Source: Gammaproteobacteria bacterium (GTDB lineage: Bacteria > Pseudomonadota > Gammaproteobacteria > Chromatiales > Chromatiaceae). Taken from it: a DNA stretch of 41,170 bases. Where the stretch lies: NCBI GenBank assembly GCA_024206335.1, contig JAAGZL010000300.1, positions 1-41,170 on the forward strand, in the 5' to 3' direction. The notes below the pieces were generated by a model. It searched no databases and was not told the DNA's origin. It saw only the letters and a list, made by a program, of their open reading frames with translations. How positions within the stretch are numbered: position 1 is the first letter of the stretch; the number at the start of each line of letters is the position of its first letter. A program made the translations under genes and the position numbers. Shown here piece by piece: positions 29,285 through 38,120 of this stretch.

Positions 29285-31048
29285 TCAATACTCAACTCCA
29301 AGGCGCCGCATAATCACATACCAGAGGACATCAAGCGGCATAATCAGAAAATGAAATATCGCAACAGAAGATATTCCTGCAATCAATACTGCAACTAAGA
29401 CCCTGCGTTTTACAACAAGCCTTTTTATTCGTTCCTCCTCCACTTCAATATATGGAATGGTTATCAGCGGCGACTCTCCAATTATCCGTATAAGGCTGCT
29501 GGCATCACTGATAGCATCACTCATAGCCTCCGCAACAGCAACTACCCCCACACCCCCAGCGAGAGAAAGGATAAAACCCAGAAACAGTATAGCCAGCCTA
29601 TTAGGCTTAGATGGTTTTTCAGGCAGCAATGGTGGCTCAATCAAGGAGAAACGTTCACCTTTATTATCCCGCTCCAGCGCTTCGGCCAGCTCTGCCTCTA
29701 GCTGTTTGGCCTTAACCTCCTTATATTTCCCCATAGCGTTATCATAGTCACGCGCAAGGTCTAGATATTCGCGTTCAACCTGCGGACTCTTGATTAGCCT
29801 GTCCTCAAGATCCTGCCGTTTCTGCCTCAACTCATCACGCAAAACATGCAGTGATCTAAGCTCTCCTTCCGCTGCCTTCAGCTGTGTGCGCAGCTGTATA
29901 TAGGCTGGGTTATCTGGTTGGATATCAAAATCTTGCTCTTCCTGTTTTCTTACTTTCAGCGCCTTTTTCAGGGCCGCCTGCACCTCCACCATGTTACGCT
30001 GGGCTTTCTTAACATCTGGATGATCGAAAGAGTAGCGATCCCGCATGGAGGCCATCTGGGTCTTGAGATCCTTTAATTGCAACCTGAGTTCTGCTGCCTG
30101 ATCAGTAATACCAACCTCTTTACGCAGCGCCGTGATCTCCTTTTTTATCCTGATAAGATCTGGATGCGTGGCAGAGTAACGCGACACCATGGTTACATAC
30201 TCCGATTGCAAAACCTTCAATCTATCCTTGGGCCCAAGTATACGCGTACCATCAGCAGACACCATTTCAGTATTCGGACTGAGCTGGGCAAGTTCAGATG
30301 TAAGATATATCTTGCGTTCATCCAGAACCCTGACCCGCTGCGCCACATCTTTAAGCTCCCGCTCGGCACTCTCCATAAGCTGAATATTGAGTTGCTTTAG
30401 TTCAGGAAGGTTATTTATATTTTTACCCTTGAACTCCGCCAGACTGGTTTCAAGCTGAGCAACCCTCTGCTCCAGTTTAATGGACTCGGTAGCCAAGAAG
30501 CCTGTTGTCTCCACAGCAGACTTAGTACGACGCTCCAGGTTTGCATTCAGAAACAGAGAGACCAGTTCACTGGTCACCTTCTGCGAAGTACGTGGATTCT
30601 CGTTATTAAAGGAGAGGGTAAACGCTATGGTCGCAGTGGTTGGCCGCCCACTACGAGGATCCACTACATCTGAACTAATCATCTCCAGATTGATCTCTTC
30701 GCGCATCTCCTCCACCAGCATAGTCATGCTGGTACTCTTCCTTTCCACTGTATACAGATCATAGCTGTTTATAATCTTACTAAGATTATCTGTAGTCATA
30801 ACCCTCTGACTAATCATCTGAATACGCTCACCGGCATATGAGGTCACGGTGGAACGAACCAGATCAGATGGAATCTCCTGCTGCTCAATCAGGATTGTAG
30901 CCTTAGATTGATAGATAGAAGGCAAACCAAATGCCAACATGGCACTGGCCAGCAATATCATTATTGCAGGTATAATAAACTGCTTTTTTCGCCTACCAAG
31001 GATTAACAGATAGTCAGCAAGCCCTTTAATCTCTTCCATCTCTTCCAT
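29285..31048 (-). CDS. Polysaccharide chain-length determinant (Wzz/PCP family, XrtA-associated)
   Basis: Polysaccharide co-polymerases set chain length and couple polymerisation to export. The ~587-residue protein has two membrane segments: IIPAIMILLASAMLAFGLP near residue 30 and LAILFLGFILSLAGGVGVV near 500, with a long periplasmic coiled coil between them. The Wzz box is TILIEQQEIPSDLVRSTVTS; heptad-like runs (LEQRVAQLETSLAEFKG, AAEGELRSLHVLRDELRQKR) fill residues ~180-430. A proline-rich PPLLPEKPSKPN motif precedes the second helix. A third hydrophobic stretch near the end (VLVAVLIAGISSVAIFHFLI) follows a basic region. Start chosen at ATG 31048 behind CAGGG; the longer frame begins with GTG 31063. 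Confidence 0.92.
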   Translation of the reverse strand: MEEMEEIKGLADYLLILGRRKKQFIIPAIMILLASAMLAFGLPSIYQSKATILIEQQEIPSDLVRSTVTSYAGERIQMISQRVMTTDNLSKIINSYDLYTVERKSTSMTMLVEEMREEINLEMISSDVVDPRSGRPTTATIAFTLSFNNENPRTSQKVTSELVSLFLNANLERRTKSAVETTGFLATESIKLEQRVAQLETSLAEFKGKNINNLPELKQLNIQLMESAERELKDVAQRVRVLDERKIYLTSELAQLSPNTEMVSADGTRILGPKDRLKVLQSEYVTMVSRYSATHPDLIRIKKEITALRKEVGITDQAAELRLQLKDLKTQMASMRDRYSFDHPDVKKAQRNMVEVQAALKKALKVRKQEEQDFDIQPDNPAYIQLRTQLKAAEGELRSLHVLRDELRQKRQDLEDRLIKSPQVEREYLDLARDYDNAMGKYKEVKAKQLEAELAEALERDNKGERFSLIEPPLLPEKPSKPNRLAILFLGFILSLAGGVGVVAVAEAMSDAISDASSLIRIIGESPLITIPYIEVEEERIKRLVVKRRVLVAVLIAGISSVAIFHFLIMPLDVLWYVIMRRLGVEY

Positions 31049-31300
31049 TTCCAACCCTGCCACCTAATCTAATTACTCTCAACTCAAAAACTGCCGCCGC
31101 AGGCTATCTAGCCATTCACAAACCACATACTAGAAAACACCCCATATTGTACATACAAAATTACAGGACTGACATTCCATACATCACAACATCAAATCAA
31201 TCTTCGAATATTTGACAGCATCACAGGTACATAATAAACAAACAACTGATCATGAATAGATCATAAAATTCTACTCAAGCACACAATCTGTTCAGGTAGA

Positions 31301-32533
31301 CTAAAGGTCCATCCACCTACCCAAAGACTCCTTGGGCCAGACATACATCAGAGTTAGATAAAGAGCATTGGATTCAGCAGCCCCATCATCCAATGAGGTA
31401 TACTCTGAGCGGCGATAGCGGTAGGAACCGGTAACGGTCCACCAAGGACTGGCCTTCCAACTCAATTTTGGTTCAACCGAGAAATAGGTACGGTCAAGAC
31501 TACTATCATCACTGCCGCCACCTGCCTCATTCTGTTGCGTAGTACCGCTAAGATTAAAAGTACTGCGAGCCGAGAGTTTATGTTGCAGTGAGAGGTTCAG
31601 ACTGGTTGATCTGGTCATTTTGCCTCCACCGCCAGCACTCTCAGATGTTGCTATTGACCCATTTACTGTGGTCAGCTCAAACTCCTTTCTGAACCCTATA
31701 TCTATCAAGCGGCCAACATCACTGGATGACTCCTTGCCACTGCTGCCAACATACTCTGATTTTATATATTTTGGGCCTAACAGCAGATCTACACTGAAGG
31801 TCTCTGAAAGCCTGTAGTCGAATCCAACCTGAACACTGGTTGAGTCAAACTCTGTGCTGTCGGAACTATATAGCGATTTGCTTGCCACCGCCTGCAGCAT
31901 TGTCCTCTCAGACAAACTGTGCTGCATCGAGGCATAGATCGATTTATTTGTGTAATCACTAAGCCCGGTCAGTTCTGCGTCCTCATACACCACATCGGTA
32001 TAATCACCACCAAGCTGGAGTGAAGTACGTTCAGTAAGAGCCCTACTCCAGTATGGACTAACCGATTTTGTGATTTTAATCTTGTTGGTACTGGAATATC
32101 CGGAATAATCGAACTCACTGGTTCTAGTGCTTTCACGTTGGTAATCAGCCCCAAGTCCAAACCGATTCTGGCCAGACCGGACAGATGACTTTAACTTGAT
32201 AAACTGATCATTGGTATTGAGATCTTTATAATTATCAAATCGCCGATCAATCATTTTTGCAGTAAGACTGACATCACTGACCTCGGTGCGGAAACCAAAC
32301 GCGGCATAACCTGTTATATATGAGGCAGTGGTCTCTATTTCGGAGTCAGTCTTAAGTTGGGTGTTATCGTTGTAGCCAATCCGCATACTTACCACTGGTT
32401 CAAAATACCACTTTTCTGCTGCAGCCTGCCCAGAGACAACGCTACAGCAAACAATGGCAGCAACCAGCCAGAAGCGGCGCGGGGCATCAGCTGTTGATAT
32501 TCTGATAATTAACATATCAGTTTGCACACCCAT
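31301..32533 (-). CDS. Outer-membrane beta-barrel protein of the exosortase/EPS locus
   Basis: A 400-residue exported protein with a signal peptide (FWLVAAIVCCSVVSGQAAA) and a mature part made of alternating polar/hydrophobic strands such as EPVVSMRIGYNDNTQLKT, VSLTAKMIDRRFDNY and SWKASPWWTVTGSYRYRRSE. It ends with LYLTLMYVW near the C-terminus. This is the layout of the putative beta-barrel porin (BBP2-like, EpsL-type) proteins found in PEP-CTERM/EPS loci, which are presumed to help the polymer cross the outer membrane. Start may be ATG 32533 or the internal ATG 32515; neither has a strong ribosome binding site. It lies 20 bases after the export protein gene. Confidence 0.85.
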   Translation of the reverse strand: MGVQTDMLIIRISTADAPRRFWLVAAIVCCSVVSGQAAAEKWYFEPVVSMRIGYNDNTQLKTDSEIETTASYITGYAAFGFRTEVSDVSLTAKMIDRRFDNYKDLNTNDQFIKLKSSVRSGQNRFGLGADYQRESTRTSEFDYSGYSSTNKIKITKSVSPYWSRALTERTSLQLGGDYTDVVYEDAELTGLSDYTNKSIYASMQHSLSERTMLQAVASKSLYSSDSTEFDSTSVQVGFDYRLSETFSVDLLLGPKYIKSEYVGSSGKESSSDVGRLIDIGFRKEFELTTVNGSIATSESAGGGGKMTRSTSLNLSLQHKLSARSTFNLSGTTQQNEAGGGSDDSSLDRTYFSVEPKLSWKASPWWTVTGSYRYRRSEYTSLDDGAAESNALYLTLMYVWPKESLGRWMDL

Positions 32534-32553
32534 GTATAAATCTGCGCCAAATC

Positions 32554-33156
32554 TTAAGGTACTACTACAACATCCCCAGGCTTAAGTATTATATTCTGAG
32601 CCAGGTCCGTACCATCAACCACCTTGTCATAGCGGAATGAAATTGATTTCTGCGCGCCCTTCACCCGACGTAGTATCTTGATCTCATCGCCAGCGGCGAA
32701 TGGATTTAACCCACCAGCCATACTCAGGGCTTGCATGACATCAATGTTGCGGTTGATCAAGAATTCACCCGGCTTCAGAACCTTACCAACCACGTACACG
32801 CGGTTACCCAGCATCTGCTTGAGGCTTACGGTTACCACTGGATCCGGGATGTACTTAGCCAAACGAGAGGTCAACTCTTTATTTACACCCTGAATCGAGT
32901 TGTTTTTGGCCCTAATATTACCCACCAGTGGAAAAGAGATTCCGCCATCAGGACGTACCAGCACCTCTCGCTGCAGATCAGGCTCCTTCCAGACTGATAT
33001 TTCCAGAATATCACCCGGCTGCAAGAAGTAGCCAGCCCTCGCTATAGCATTTGATGAGAGCAATATCAGACACAGGCCGATCAACGAAAAAAAGCGTGGT
33101 TTATCTCGCGAGCAGAATATCATTTTATTTTCCCAAATCAATTTGTTACGGAACAT
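32554..33156 (-). CDS. Wza-like polysaccharide export protein (XrtA-associated)
   Basis: An outer-membrane polysaccharide export (OPX) protein. After a signal sequence (FFSLIGLCLILLSSNAIARA) it has the polysaccharide-export domain (YFLQPGDILEISVWKEPDLQ, VRPDGGISFPLVGNI) and a SLBB domain (VYVVGKVLKPGEFLINRNID, ALSMAGGLNPFAAGDEIKIL). It ends LKPGDVVVVP. At ~190-200 residues it is the short OPX type, without the C-terminal helix of Wza, so the beta-barrel encoded next door may supply the outer-membrane pore. Start is ATG 33156 or, with a GGGAAAA stretch before it, ATG 33123. A terminator lies upstream, after the PEP-CTERM gene. Confidence 0.92.
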   Translation of the reverse strand: MFRNKLIWENKMIFCSRDKPRFFSLIGLCLILLSSNAIARAGYFLQPGDILEISVWKEPDLQREVLVRPDGGISFPLVGNIRAKNNSIQGVNKELTSRLAKYIPDPVVTVSLKQMLGNRVYVVGKVLKPGEFLINRNIDVMQALSMAGGLNPFAAGDEIKILRRVKGAQKSISFRYDKVVDGTDLAQNIILKPGDVVVVP

Positions 33157-33217
33157 AATAAAGGCAAAGTATAAGGTAAAGCAATTATAAAGATCTTACA
33201 ACAAAAAACCCACCCAC

Positions 33218-33244
33218 AAAAAAAGAGGAGCGAACCCCTCTTTT
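33218..33244 (-). terminator. Rho-independent terminator after the PEP-CTERM-like gene
   Basis: On the minus strand AAAAGAGG pairs with CCTCTTTT across an 8-base loop and runs into seven T (33218-33224). It lies 28 bases past the stop of the PEP-CTERM-like gene, so that gene is probably a single transcription unit apart from the EPS genes. Confidence 0.85.
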
Positions 33245-33272
33245 GATGAATCTGTCGCTGTTAACAATGCCG

Positions 33273-33938
33273 TCAAAATGACCGTTGCCGTTTTTTAGTG
33301 CGGCCCATGACACCTAAACCAGCAAGCGCAGAGACGAATAACAAGATAGCTGGTGGTAACGGCACAGTACTTGTTGCCGGCTGAACTTTATACGTACCAA
33401 CGCTGCCGTTCGCTCCAGTAAGCGCTTTTCCTTCAATCCTCATCCACCACGTGCCAGTATCGGAAAACACATCTGTAGCCGGATCCACCATATGACCACC
33501 AAAATTAGTTGATGGGTCAGCATTCAGATAGTTTTGTGAAAAAGCCGCCACCTCACTGGTATCATGAAAAAAACTAACGTTAACGTACTCTAAATCGTCC
33601 CCAAACTCATAGTTCAGATCAAGATCCTTAGCCGTATCCAAGGTAAAACTGTACCAATGCACACCAGCTACAGCGGTATTTGTAAAACTGGCATTGCCAT
33701 TAGGAAGGTATACTGCACCACCTGCTGGAATAGTTAACGATGTAATTGCAGGAAAAAATGAACCACCTGGAATAGGTTGCACGCCATTGTTAATACTACC
33801 CATATAACCCAAATAGTCTCCAACAATTGCGCCGGAGTCATCTTTCATATTGCTTCCATCAGCATAAAATGCCAACGCGTCCGCGCCCATGATCAAACCC
33901 AGCACAAGAATACTGGCAGCTCTGGCAAATGCTTTCAC
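33273..33938 (-). CDS. PEP-CTERM-like (VPLPPA) sorted protein
   Basis: A probable exosortase substrate. The 221-residue product starts with a signal peptide (AASILVLGLIMGADALA) and ends in the tripartite sorting signal: VPLPPA, hydrophobic ILLFVSALAGLGVMG, then basic RTKKRQRSF. VPLPxx is the usual gammaproteobacterial variant of the PEP motif. The middle ~170 residues look like a beta-rich extracellular domain, with FTLDTAKDLDLNYEFGDD and GTWWMRIEGKALTGANGSVG resembling PPC-type domains; the match is only suggestive. The start is GTG 33938 with GGAGG six bases upstream; the overlapping ATG runs straight into TGA. A sigma-54-type promoter sits just upstream and a terminator follows. Confidence 0.87.
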   Translation of the reverse strand: MKAFARAASILVLGLIMGADALAFYADGSNMKDDSGAIVGDYLGYMGSINNGVQPIPGGSFFPAITSLTIPAGGAVYLPNGNASFTNTAVAGVHWYSFTLDTAKDLDLNYEFGDDLEYVNVSFFHDTSEVAAFSQNYLNADPSTNFGGHMVDPATDVFSDTGTWWMRIEGKALTGANGSVGTYKVQPATSTVPLPPAILLFVSALAGLGVMGRTKKRQRSF

Positions 33939-33968
33939 ATCAAACCTCCAATAGAATCAATCACATAA

Positions 33969-33984
33969 CGCACAGTGCGCGCCA
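33969..33984 (-). promoter_or_regulatory. Sigma-54 (RpoN)-type promoter of the PEP-CTERM-like gene
   Basis: The minus strand reads TGGCGCGCACTGTGCG, giving the invariant GG-N10-GC spacing of -24/-12 promoters and matching most of the TGGCAC-N5-TTGC consensus. It would start transcription near 33958, about 20 bases before the GTG and just upstream of the GGAGG. PEP-CTERM genes are known in some bacteria to be driven by RpoN with the PrsK/PrsR two-component system, which fits. Confidence 0.65.
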
Positions 33985-34304
33985 TATCTACAATAAGTAT
34001 TTCGTGGAAATCAATCCTCTAATATACACCCTTGAGGACCACTACAATTTCAATTTATACCCATTTCTGATGCATATTGTGGCCTAAACACACCCACCTC
34101 CACATCCCCCGTTTGAGTAATAACATAGCGGTATTACAAATAAATAATGGAAATTAGATGGTTAGCTTAATTTAAAATACTAAATCCTGACGCCAGACGG
34201 TACCGCTTTTTTATGCTGCGAACAAGAAAACCGGATAAATCTAATACTATCCAGCATAAAAAACCCACTACATATTTTTTTTGAACGAGTAAGCCATTAA
34301 TTTC

Positions 34305-34366
34305 ATGCTGTTTTTTGGGTCATTTCAGCCCCCAAAACACACCTAACCTTCAACAGCCTGTATGCC
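34305..34366. repeat. Hairpin-containing dispersed repeat, copy 1
   Basis: ATGCTGTTTTTTGGG, a short loop and CCCCAAAACACAC form an imperfect stem followed by CTTCAACAGCCTGT. About three quarters of the ~60 positions match the copy at 41055-41116, in the same orientation. The CAACAGCCTGT tail resembles ends of some insertion sequences, so a miniature element is possible. Confidence 0.6.
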
Positions 34367-34455
34367 CTAACCACACCGCACATGCTCTGCCCCCTGTTCC
34401 TGGCGTGCAATGATTGAACATGGTGCCCTGAAACAGCTTGAGAAGACATGATAGG

Positions 34456-35787
34456 CTATCGCTCAGTAAGCGCCAACTGCTGGGCCTTGATAATAGGCTT
34501 CATGATGTACATAAGGATGGTCTTCTGGCCGGTAATGATATCCACAGTTGCCACCATACCGGGAATGATAGGCAGGGACTCACCCCCCTTTGTCAGATGA
34601 TTCTTGTCAGTGCGGATAATCACCTTGTAGTAGGCCTCTCCCTGGTCATCCAACACCGTATCTGCACCAATCTGCTCCAGCCTGCCCTGTAACCCGCCAT
34701 ATATAGAGAAGTCATAGGCACTAAACTTTACCCGCGCCTTCTGTTTGGCGTGTAGAAAGGCAATATCCGCCGGCCTGACCCTTGCCTCAACCAACAGCGT
34801 ATCATCCAGGGGCACGATTTCCATCAGGTCCTCACCAGGCTTGATCACACCACCTACGGTACTGATCTTAATCTCTTTTACCACCCCACGTACCGGGGAG
34901 CGAATCTCAGTTCTGGCAACTTTATCTTTCGCCCCCAGGATTGTCTCTTTAACCCCGGCAAGTTCCATATTACGCTGCGATAGCTCAGCCAGACTGGCTG
35001 ACTTGAAGTGCTGGGACTTCTCCTCAATCCGCTGCTGCGCCTCATTAATCGCCGACTCCACCCTGGGCATGGCCAACCGAGCCGCACTAATTTCCCCTTC
35101 CAGGTCATTGATCTGCCGCTCCAGACGCAACAGATCAATCTTTGGGACAATCATTTTCTTTACCAGAGGCGCTGTAATTGCATACTCCTCCTGGGTAATT
35201 TTCCTACTGGTCAGCAGCTGGCTGGATTTACCCAGAAGCTCATCTTTCTCCTGCTTCCTCTGATCCATTTGCTGCTGAAGGATCGCGACCTGGGTCTTTA
35301 ACTCTAACTTCCTTGCCTTATACAGGGCAATCTGGTCCCGCACGATTCTCTTATGGTTCTTCTCCATCTCAGCATCAAACCGTAGCGGCCTCTCTTCTGC
35401 CTCCGCCTTCAACCGGGTTACTTCACCAATGAGGCTATAATATCTGGCCTTAAGCTCACCAAAACTAGATGAATGGCCGGTATCATCGATCCGCATCACT
35501 ACCTGCCCAATCTTTACCAGTTGGCCTTCAGTTACCAGGATTTTTTTGAGTATGCCGCCCTCAAGATTCTGTATCACCTGCACTCGGGATGAGGGTATTA
35601 TCTTTCCGTCGGCATGCGTCACCTCATCCACTACGGCATACCAGGCCCATATTCCAGCCACCACAAAAAACAGCAAGATCAGAATCAGCATGATTTTGGA
35701 ATAGGGGCTCGGCCCCTGTACGGATGCGGCATCAACCTCCAGGGCATAATCAGCATCAGACCAGGATTTTTTGACGAATATTCTCAT
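34456..35787 (-). CDS. HlyD-family type I secretion periplasmic adaptor
   Basis: The membrane-fusion protein that joins the ABC transporter to the TolC channel. It has one N-terminal membrane helix (ILILLFFVVAGIWAWYAVV, near residue 40) and then the first half-lipoyl motif (GKIIPSSRVQVIQNLEGGIL). A long coiled coil covers residues ~110-290 (KHGVILE-like heptads such as LQQQMDQRKQEKDELLG), followed by the second lipoyl half (IRSPVRGVVKEIKISTVGGV) and a beta-barrel domain. It ends with the membrane-proximal PGMVATVDIITGQKTILMYI motif typical of HlyD. 443 residues is normal. Its ATG overlaps the stop of the transporter gene (ATGA), showing translational coupling. Confidence 0.95.
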   Translation of the reverse strand: MRIFVKKSWSDADYALEVDAASVQGPSPYSKIMLILILLFFVVAGIWAWYAVVDEVTHADGKIIPSSRVQVIQNLEGGILKKILVTEGQLVKIGQVVMRIDDTGHSSSFGELKARYYSLIGEVTRLKAEAEERPLRFDAEMEKNHKRIVRDQIALYKARKLELKTQVAILQQQMDQRKQEKDELLGKSSQLLTSRKITQEEYAITAPLVKKMIVPKIDLLRLERQINDLEGEISAARLAMPRVESAINEAQQRIEEKSQHFKSASLAELSQRNMELAGVKETILGAKDKVARTEIRSPVRGVVKEIKISTVGGVIKPGEDLMEIVPLDDTLLVEARVRPADIAFLHAKQKARVKFSAYDFSIYGGLQGRLEQIGADTVLDDQGEAYYKVIIRTDKNHLTKGGESLPIIPGMVATVDIITGQKTILMYIMKPIIKAQQLALTER

Positions 35788-38012
35788 ATGGGTTTCGCAC
35801 CTTCGGCTGCCTTTTTACGAGTGGCCGCCTGCGCCATATTCAGCACATCATTCTTTGACTCATCCTTTACCACCTTGCCGCCCCCCAGAATTATTACCCG
35901 GTTCACCAGTGACAACAGCGTCGGTCGATGGGTGATGAGAATCATGGTTTTATCCGCCAGCACTGTATCCAGACGGTGCATAAACTGCTTCTCTGCCTGC
36001 ATATCCATCATGCTGGTGGGCTCATCCAAAATCAGAATTTTTGGGTTTGCAATCAACGCACGCGCCAACCCAATGGCTTGGCGCTGCCCACCCGACAGGG
36101 TTTGACCACGCTCCCCTACCACCCAGTCATAGCCCTGTGGGTGACGGGAGACAAACTCATGCACCCCTGCAAGCTTGGCCGCCTCCAGAATCATCGCGTC
36201 ATCGGCAAAGGGGGCACCCATTGCGATATTGTCACGCACGCTACCCTGAAACAGGAGCACCTCCTGCATCACCATCCCGATGTGGGAACGTGCATCTGAC
36301 GGGTCGATCTGACGCAGATCGGTATTATCCAACAGTACGGAGCCATCAGTTGGTTCGTACAGCCCAGCAATCAAGCGCGAAACAGTGGTCTTGCCCGACC
36401 CTACAGGGCCGATAAACGCCACCTTCTCACCCGGCCTGATGTGAAACGAGACATCATCTATGGCCGTCACATCAAACCCGGGATAGGCAAAATTGACATG
36501 ACTGAACTTTATATCACCTTCCATATCCGGACGACTAAGGAACATCGTGCCGGGGTCACGTTCCACCGGAAGATCCATAATTTCGTTTAATGCTTTCAGC
36601 GCCACCATAGCCTGATTGTAGCGACTCAACAGTACCGCGACCTGACCAAGGGGCGCCATGGCCCGGCCGGAAATAATGGTGCAGGCAATAAGCCCACCAA
36701 TACTCATCTCACCCCGCATTATCTGGTACACACCCAGGAGAATCACACCCACAGTCACCATCTGCATTGCTGTCTGAGAAAAATGCACTCCGGTACCAGA
36801 GATCAATCTGGCACCCAGGCTGGTCTTGGCGGATCGGCCGACAAATCGCTCCCAATCCCCCTGCATTCTACTCTCGGCACCCAGCGATTTTACCGTTTCC
36901 AGAGCGCCTATGGTCTCCAGTATCACCCCATGCTTTTGCGATTTCTGATCGATTTCTTTGCTTATGGCACGACGCAGCGGCCACTGCAGGATAATACCAG
37001 TTGCAAGGACCAGCGGTACCGCAAATGCCGGCGCCAATACCACTGGACCACCAATCATATAAATAATCAGCAGGAACAGGATAACGAAGGGAAAATCCAC
37101 CATCGCCACCAGTACCGCAGAACTGAAAAAATCACGCAAAGACTCAAACTCACGCAGACGGTTGGCAAAGGCCCCGGATGATTCCGGCCGGGCATGCAAC
37201 TTGATATTCAGTACCTGTTCAAAGATTTTACTGGAGAGAAGCACATCGATCCTCTTACCAGTATTATCCACAAAATATGCACGCAGCGTCTTCAGGATAA
37301 AGTCAAAAAATATGACAATGGATACACCTATAGCCAACACCCATAGCGTCTCCTCCGCATGATTCGGTACCACACGGTCATATACATTCATGACAAACAG
37401 GGGACTAGCCAAGGCAAACATATTAATCAGAACTGCTGCCAACAACACCTGCGAATAGGTGGGCCAGAACTTAACCAGGGTACCCCAAAACCAACTTCCT
37501 GCAGTTCTGGCCTCATCCGATTCCGCTCGATGCTTTAGCCCATAATCGGGCTTCACAAAAATTGCATAGCCCTCATACAACTGCTCAATGCTTTCCATCG
37601 GCGCCACGTCAACCCCACCCCCAGATTGAGGGAATACAACCTCAGCCATGGGTACGCCGTTATCCATAAATCGTCGCAACAGCACACACACATCACGATC
37701 TCTTAACAACAGCACAACCGGCAGTACCATATCCGGAATAGTGTTTAAACTACGCTTATTCACCCGCGCCGACAGACCAGCACGCGCAGCCGCTCGAACA
37801 AATAGCCCAGGTGTAAGTCTATTCTCTTCCAGGGGAAGACCTGATCTGAGTGCATTAACGGAGTGTGGGCGGCCGTAATATTTAGTCAGGGCTACCAGCG
37901 CACCCAGCAGAGGGTCTGCAGCTTCATTATCAACATCTGTCACTGAGAACGACCAGGAGGCCGCCCCCATAGAATTTTCAGTTACGGAGCCTGTTGCTGG
38001 CTTTTCCGACAT
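35784..38012 (-). CDS. Type I secretion ABC transporter, LssB/LapB-like, with degenerate C39 domain
   Basis: The inner-membrane exporter that powers secretion of RTX-type proteins. The first ~150 residues resemble a C39 peptidase, but the catalytic Cys position is Leu (DPLLGALVALTKYYG), so it is a C39-like docking domain rather than a protease. Transmembrane helices follow (VLLAAVLINMFALASPLFVM, VILFLLIIYMIGGPVVLAPA). The ATPase domain has Walker A GPVGSGKTT near residue 530, the Q-loop MVMQEVLLFQGSV, signature LSGGQRQ, Walker B ILILDEPTS and the His of ITHRPT. The 742 residues and motifs fit the LssB/LapB group, whose known cargoes are giant adhesins. No cargo gene lies in the window. Confidence 0.94.
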   Translation of the reverse strand: MSEKPATGSVTENSMGAASWSFSVTDVDNEAADPLLGALVALTKYYGRPHSVNALRSGLPLEENRLTPGLFVRAAARAGLSARVNKRSLNTIPDMVLPVVLLLRDRDVCVLLRRFMDNGVPMAEVVFPQSGGGVDVAPMESIEQLYEGYAIFVKPDYGLKHRAESDEARTAGSWFWGTLVKFWPTYSQVLLAAVLINMFALASPLFVMNVYDRVVPNHAEETLWVLAIGVSIVIFFDFILKTLRAYFVDNTGKRIDVLLSSKIFEQVLNIKLHARPESSGAFANRLREFESLRDFFSSAVLVAMVDFPFVILFLLIIYMIGGPVVLAPAFAVPLVLATGIILQWPLRRAISKEIDQKSQKHGVILETIGALETVKSLGAESRMQGDWERFVGRSAKTSLGARLISGTGVHFSQTAMQMVTVGVILLGVYQIMRGEMSIGGLIACTIISGRAMAPLGQVAVLLSRYNQAMVALKALNEIMDLPVERDPGTMFLSRPDMEGDIKFSHVNFAYPGFDVTAIDDVSFHIRPGEKVAFIGPVGSGKTTVSRLIAGLYEPTDGSVLLDNTDLRQIDPSDARSHIGMVMQEVLLFQGSVRDNIAMGAPFADDAMILEAAKLAGVHEFVSRHPQGYDWVVGERGQTLSGGQRQAIGLARALIANPKILILDEPTSMMDMQAEKQFMHRLDTVLADKTMILITHRPTLLSLVNRVIILGGGKVVKDESKNDVLNMAQAATRKKAAEGAKPI

Positions 38013-38120
38013 TATTAATACACCTGTATCAAATCAACATTACCAAAAAACCTCTAGCTTACTCAGGCTTTCTGCAGCAGGTGAATATACTGCCCCCGTA
38101 GCGGACCAGCATTTTAAACA

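Larger units (their letters stand above)
33939..34455. other. Non-coding region between HlyD-like gene and PEP-CTERM-like gene
   Basis: About 500 AT-rich bases with no believable gene. The left end holds the ribosome binding site and sigma-54-type promoter of the PEP-CTERM-like gene. Near 34305-34366 lies a hairpin-containing repeat related to one at 41055-41116. The rest shows nothing I can name. Confidence 0.5.

Noticed and set aside
35784-38012. Active C39 peptidase domain (bacteriocin-type processing exporter)
   Set aside because: The catalytic Cys position holds Leu and the domain lacks the usual Q-x-x-x-x-D-C motif, so it is a C39-like docking domain of an RTX-type exporter.
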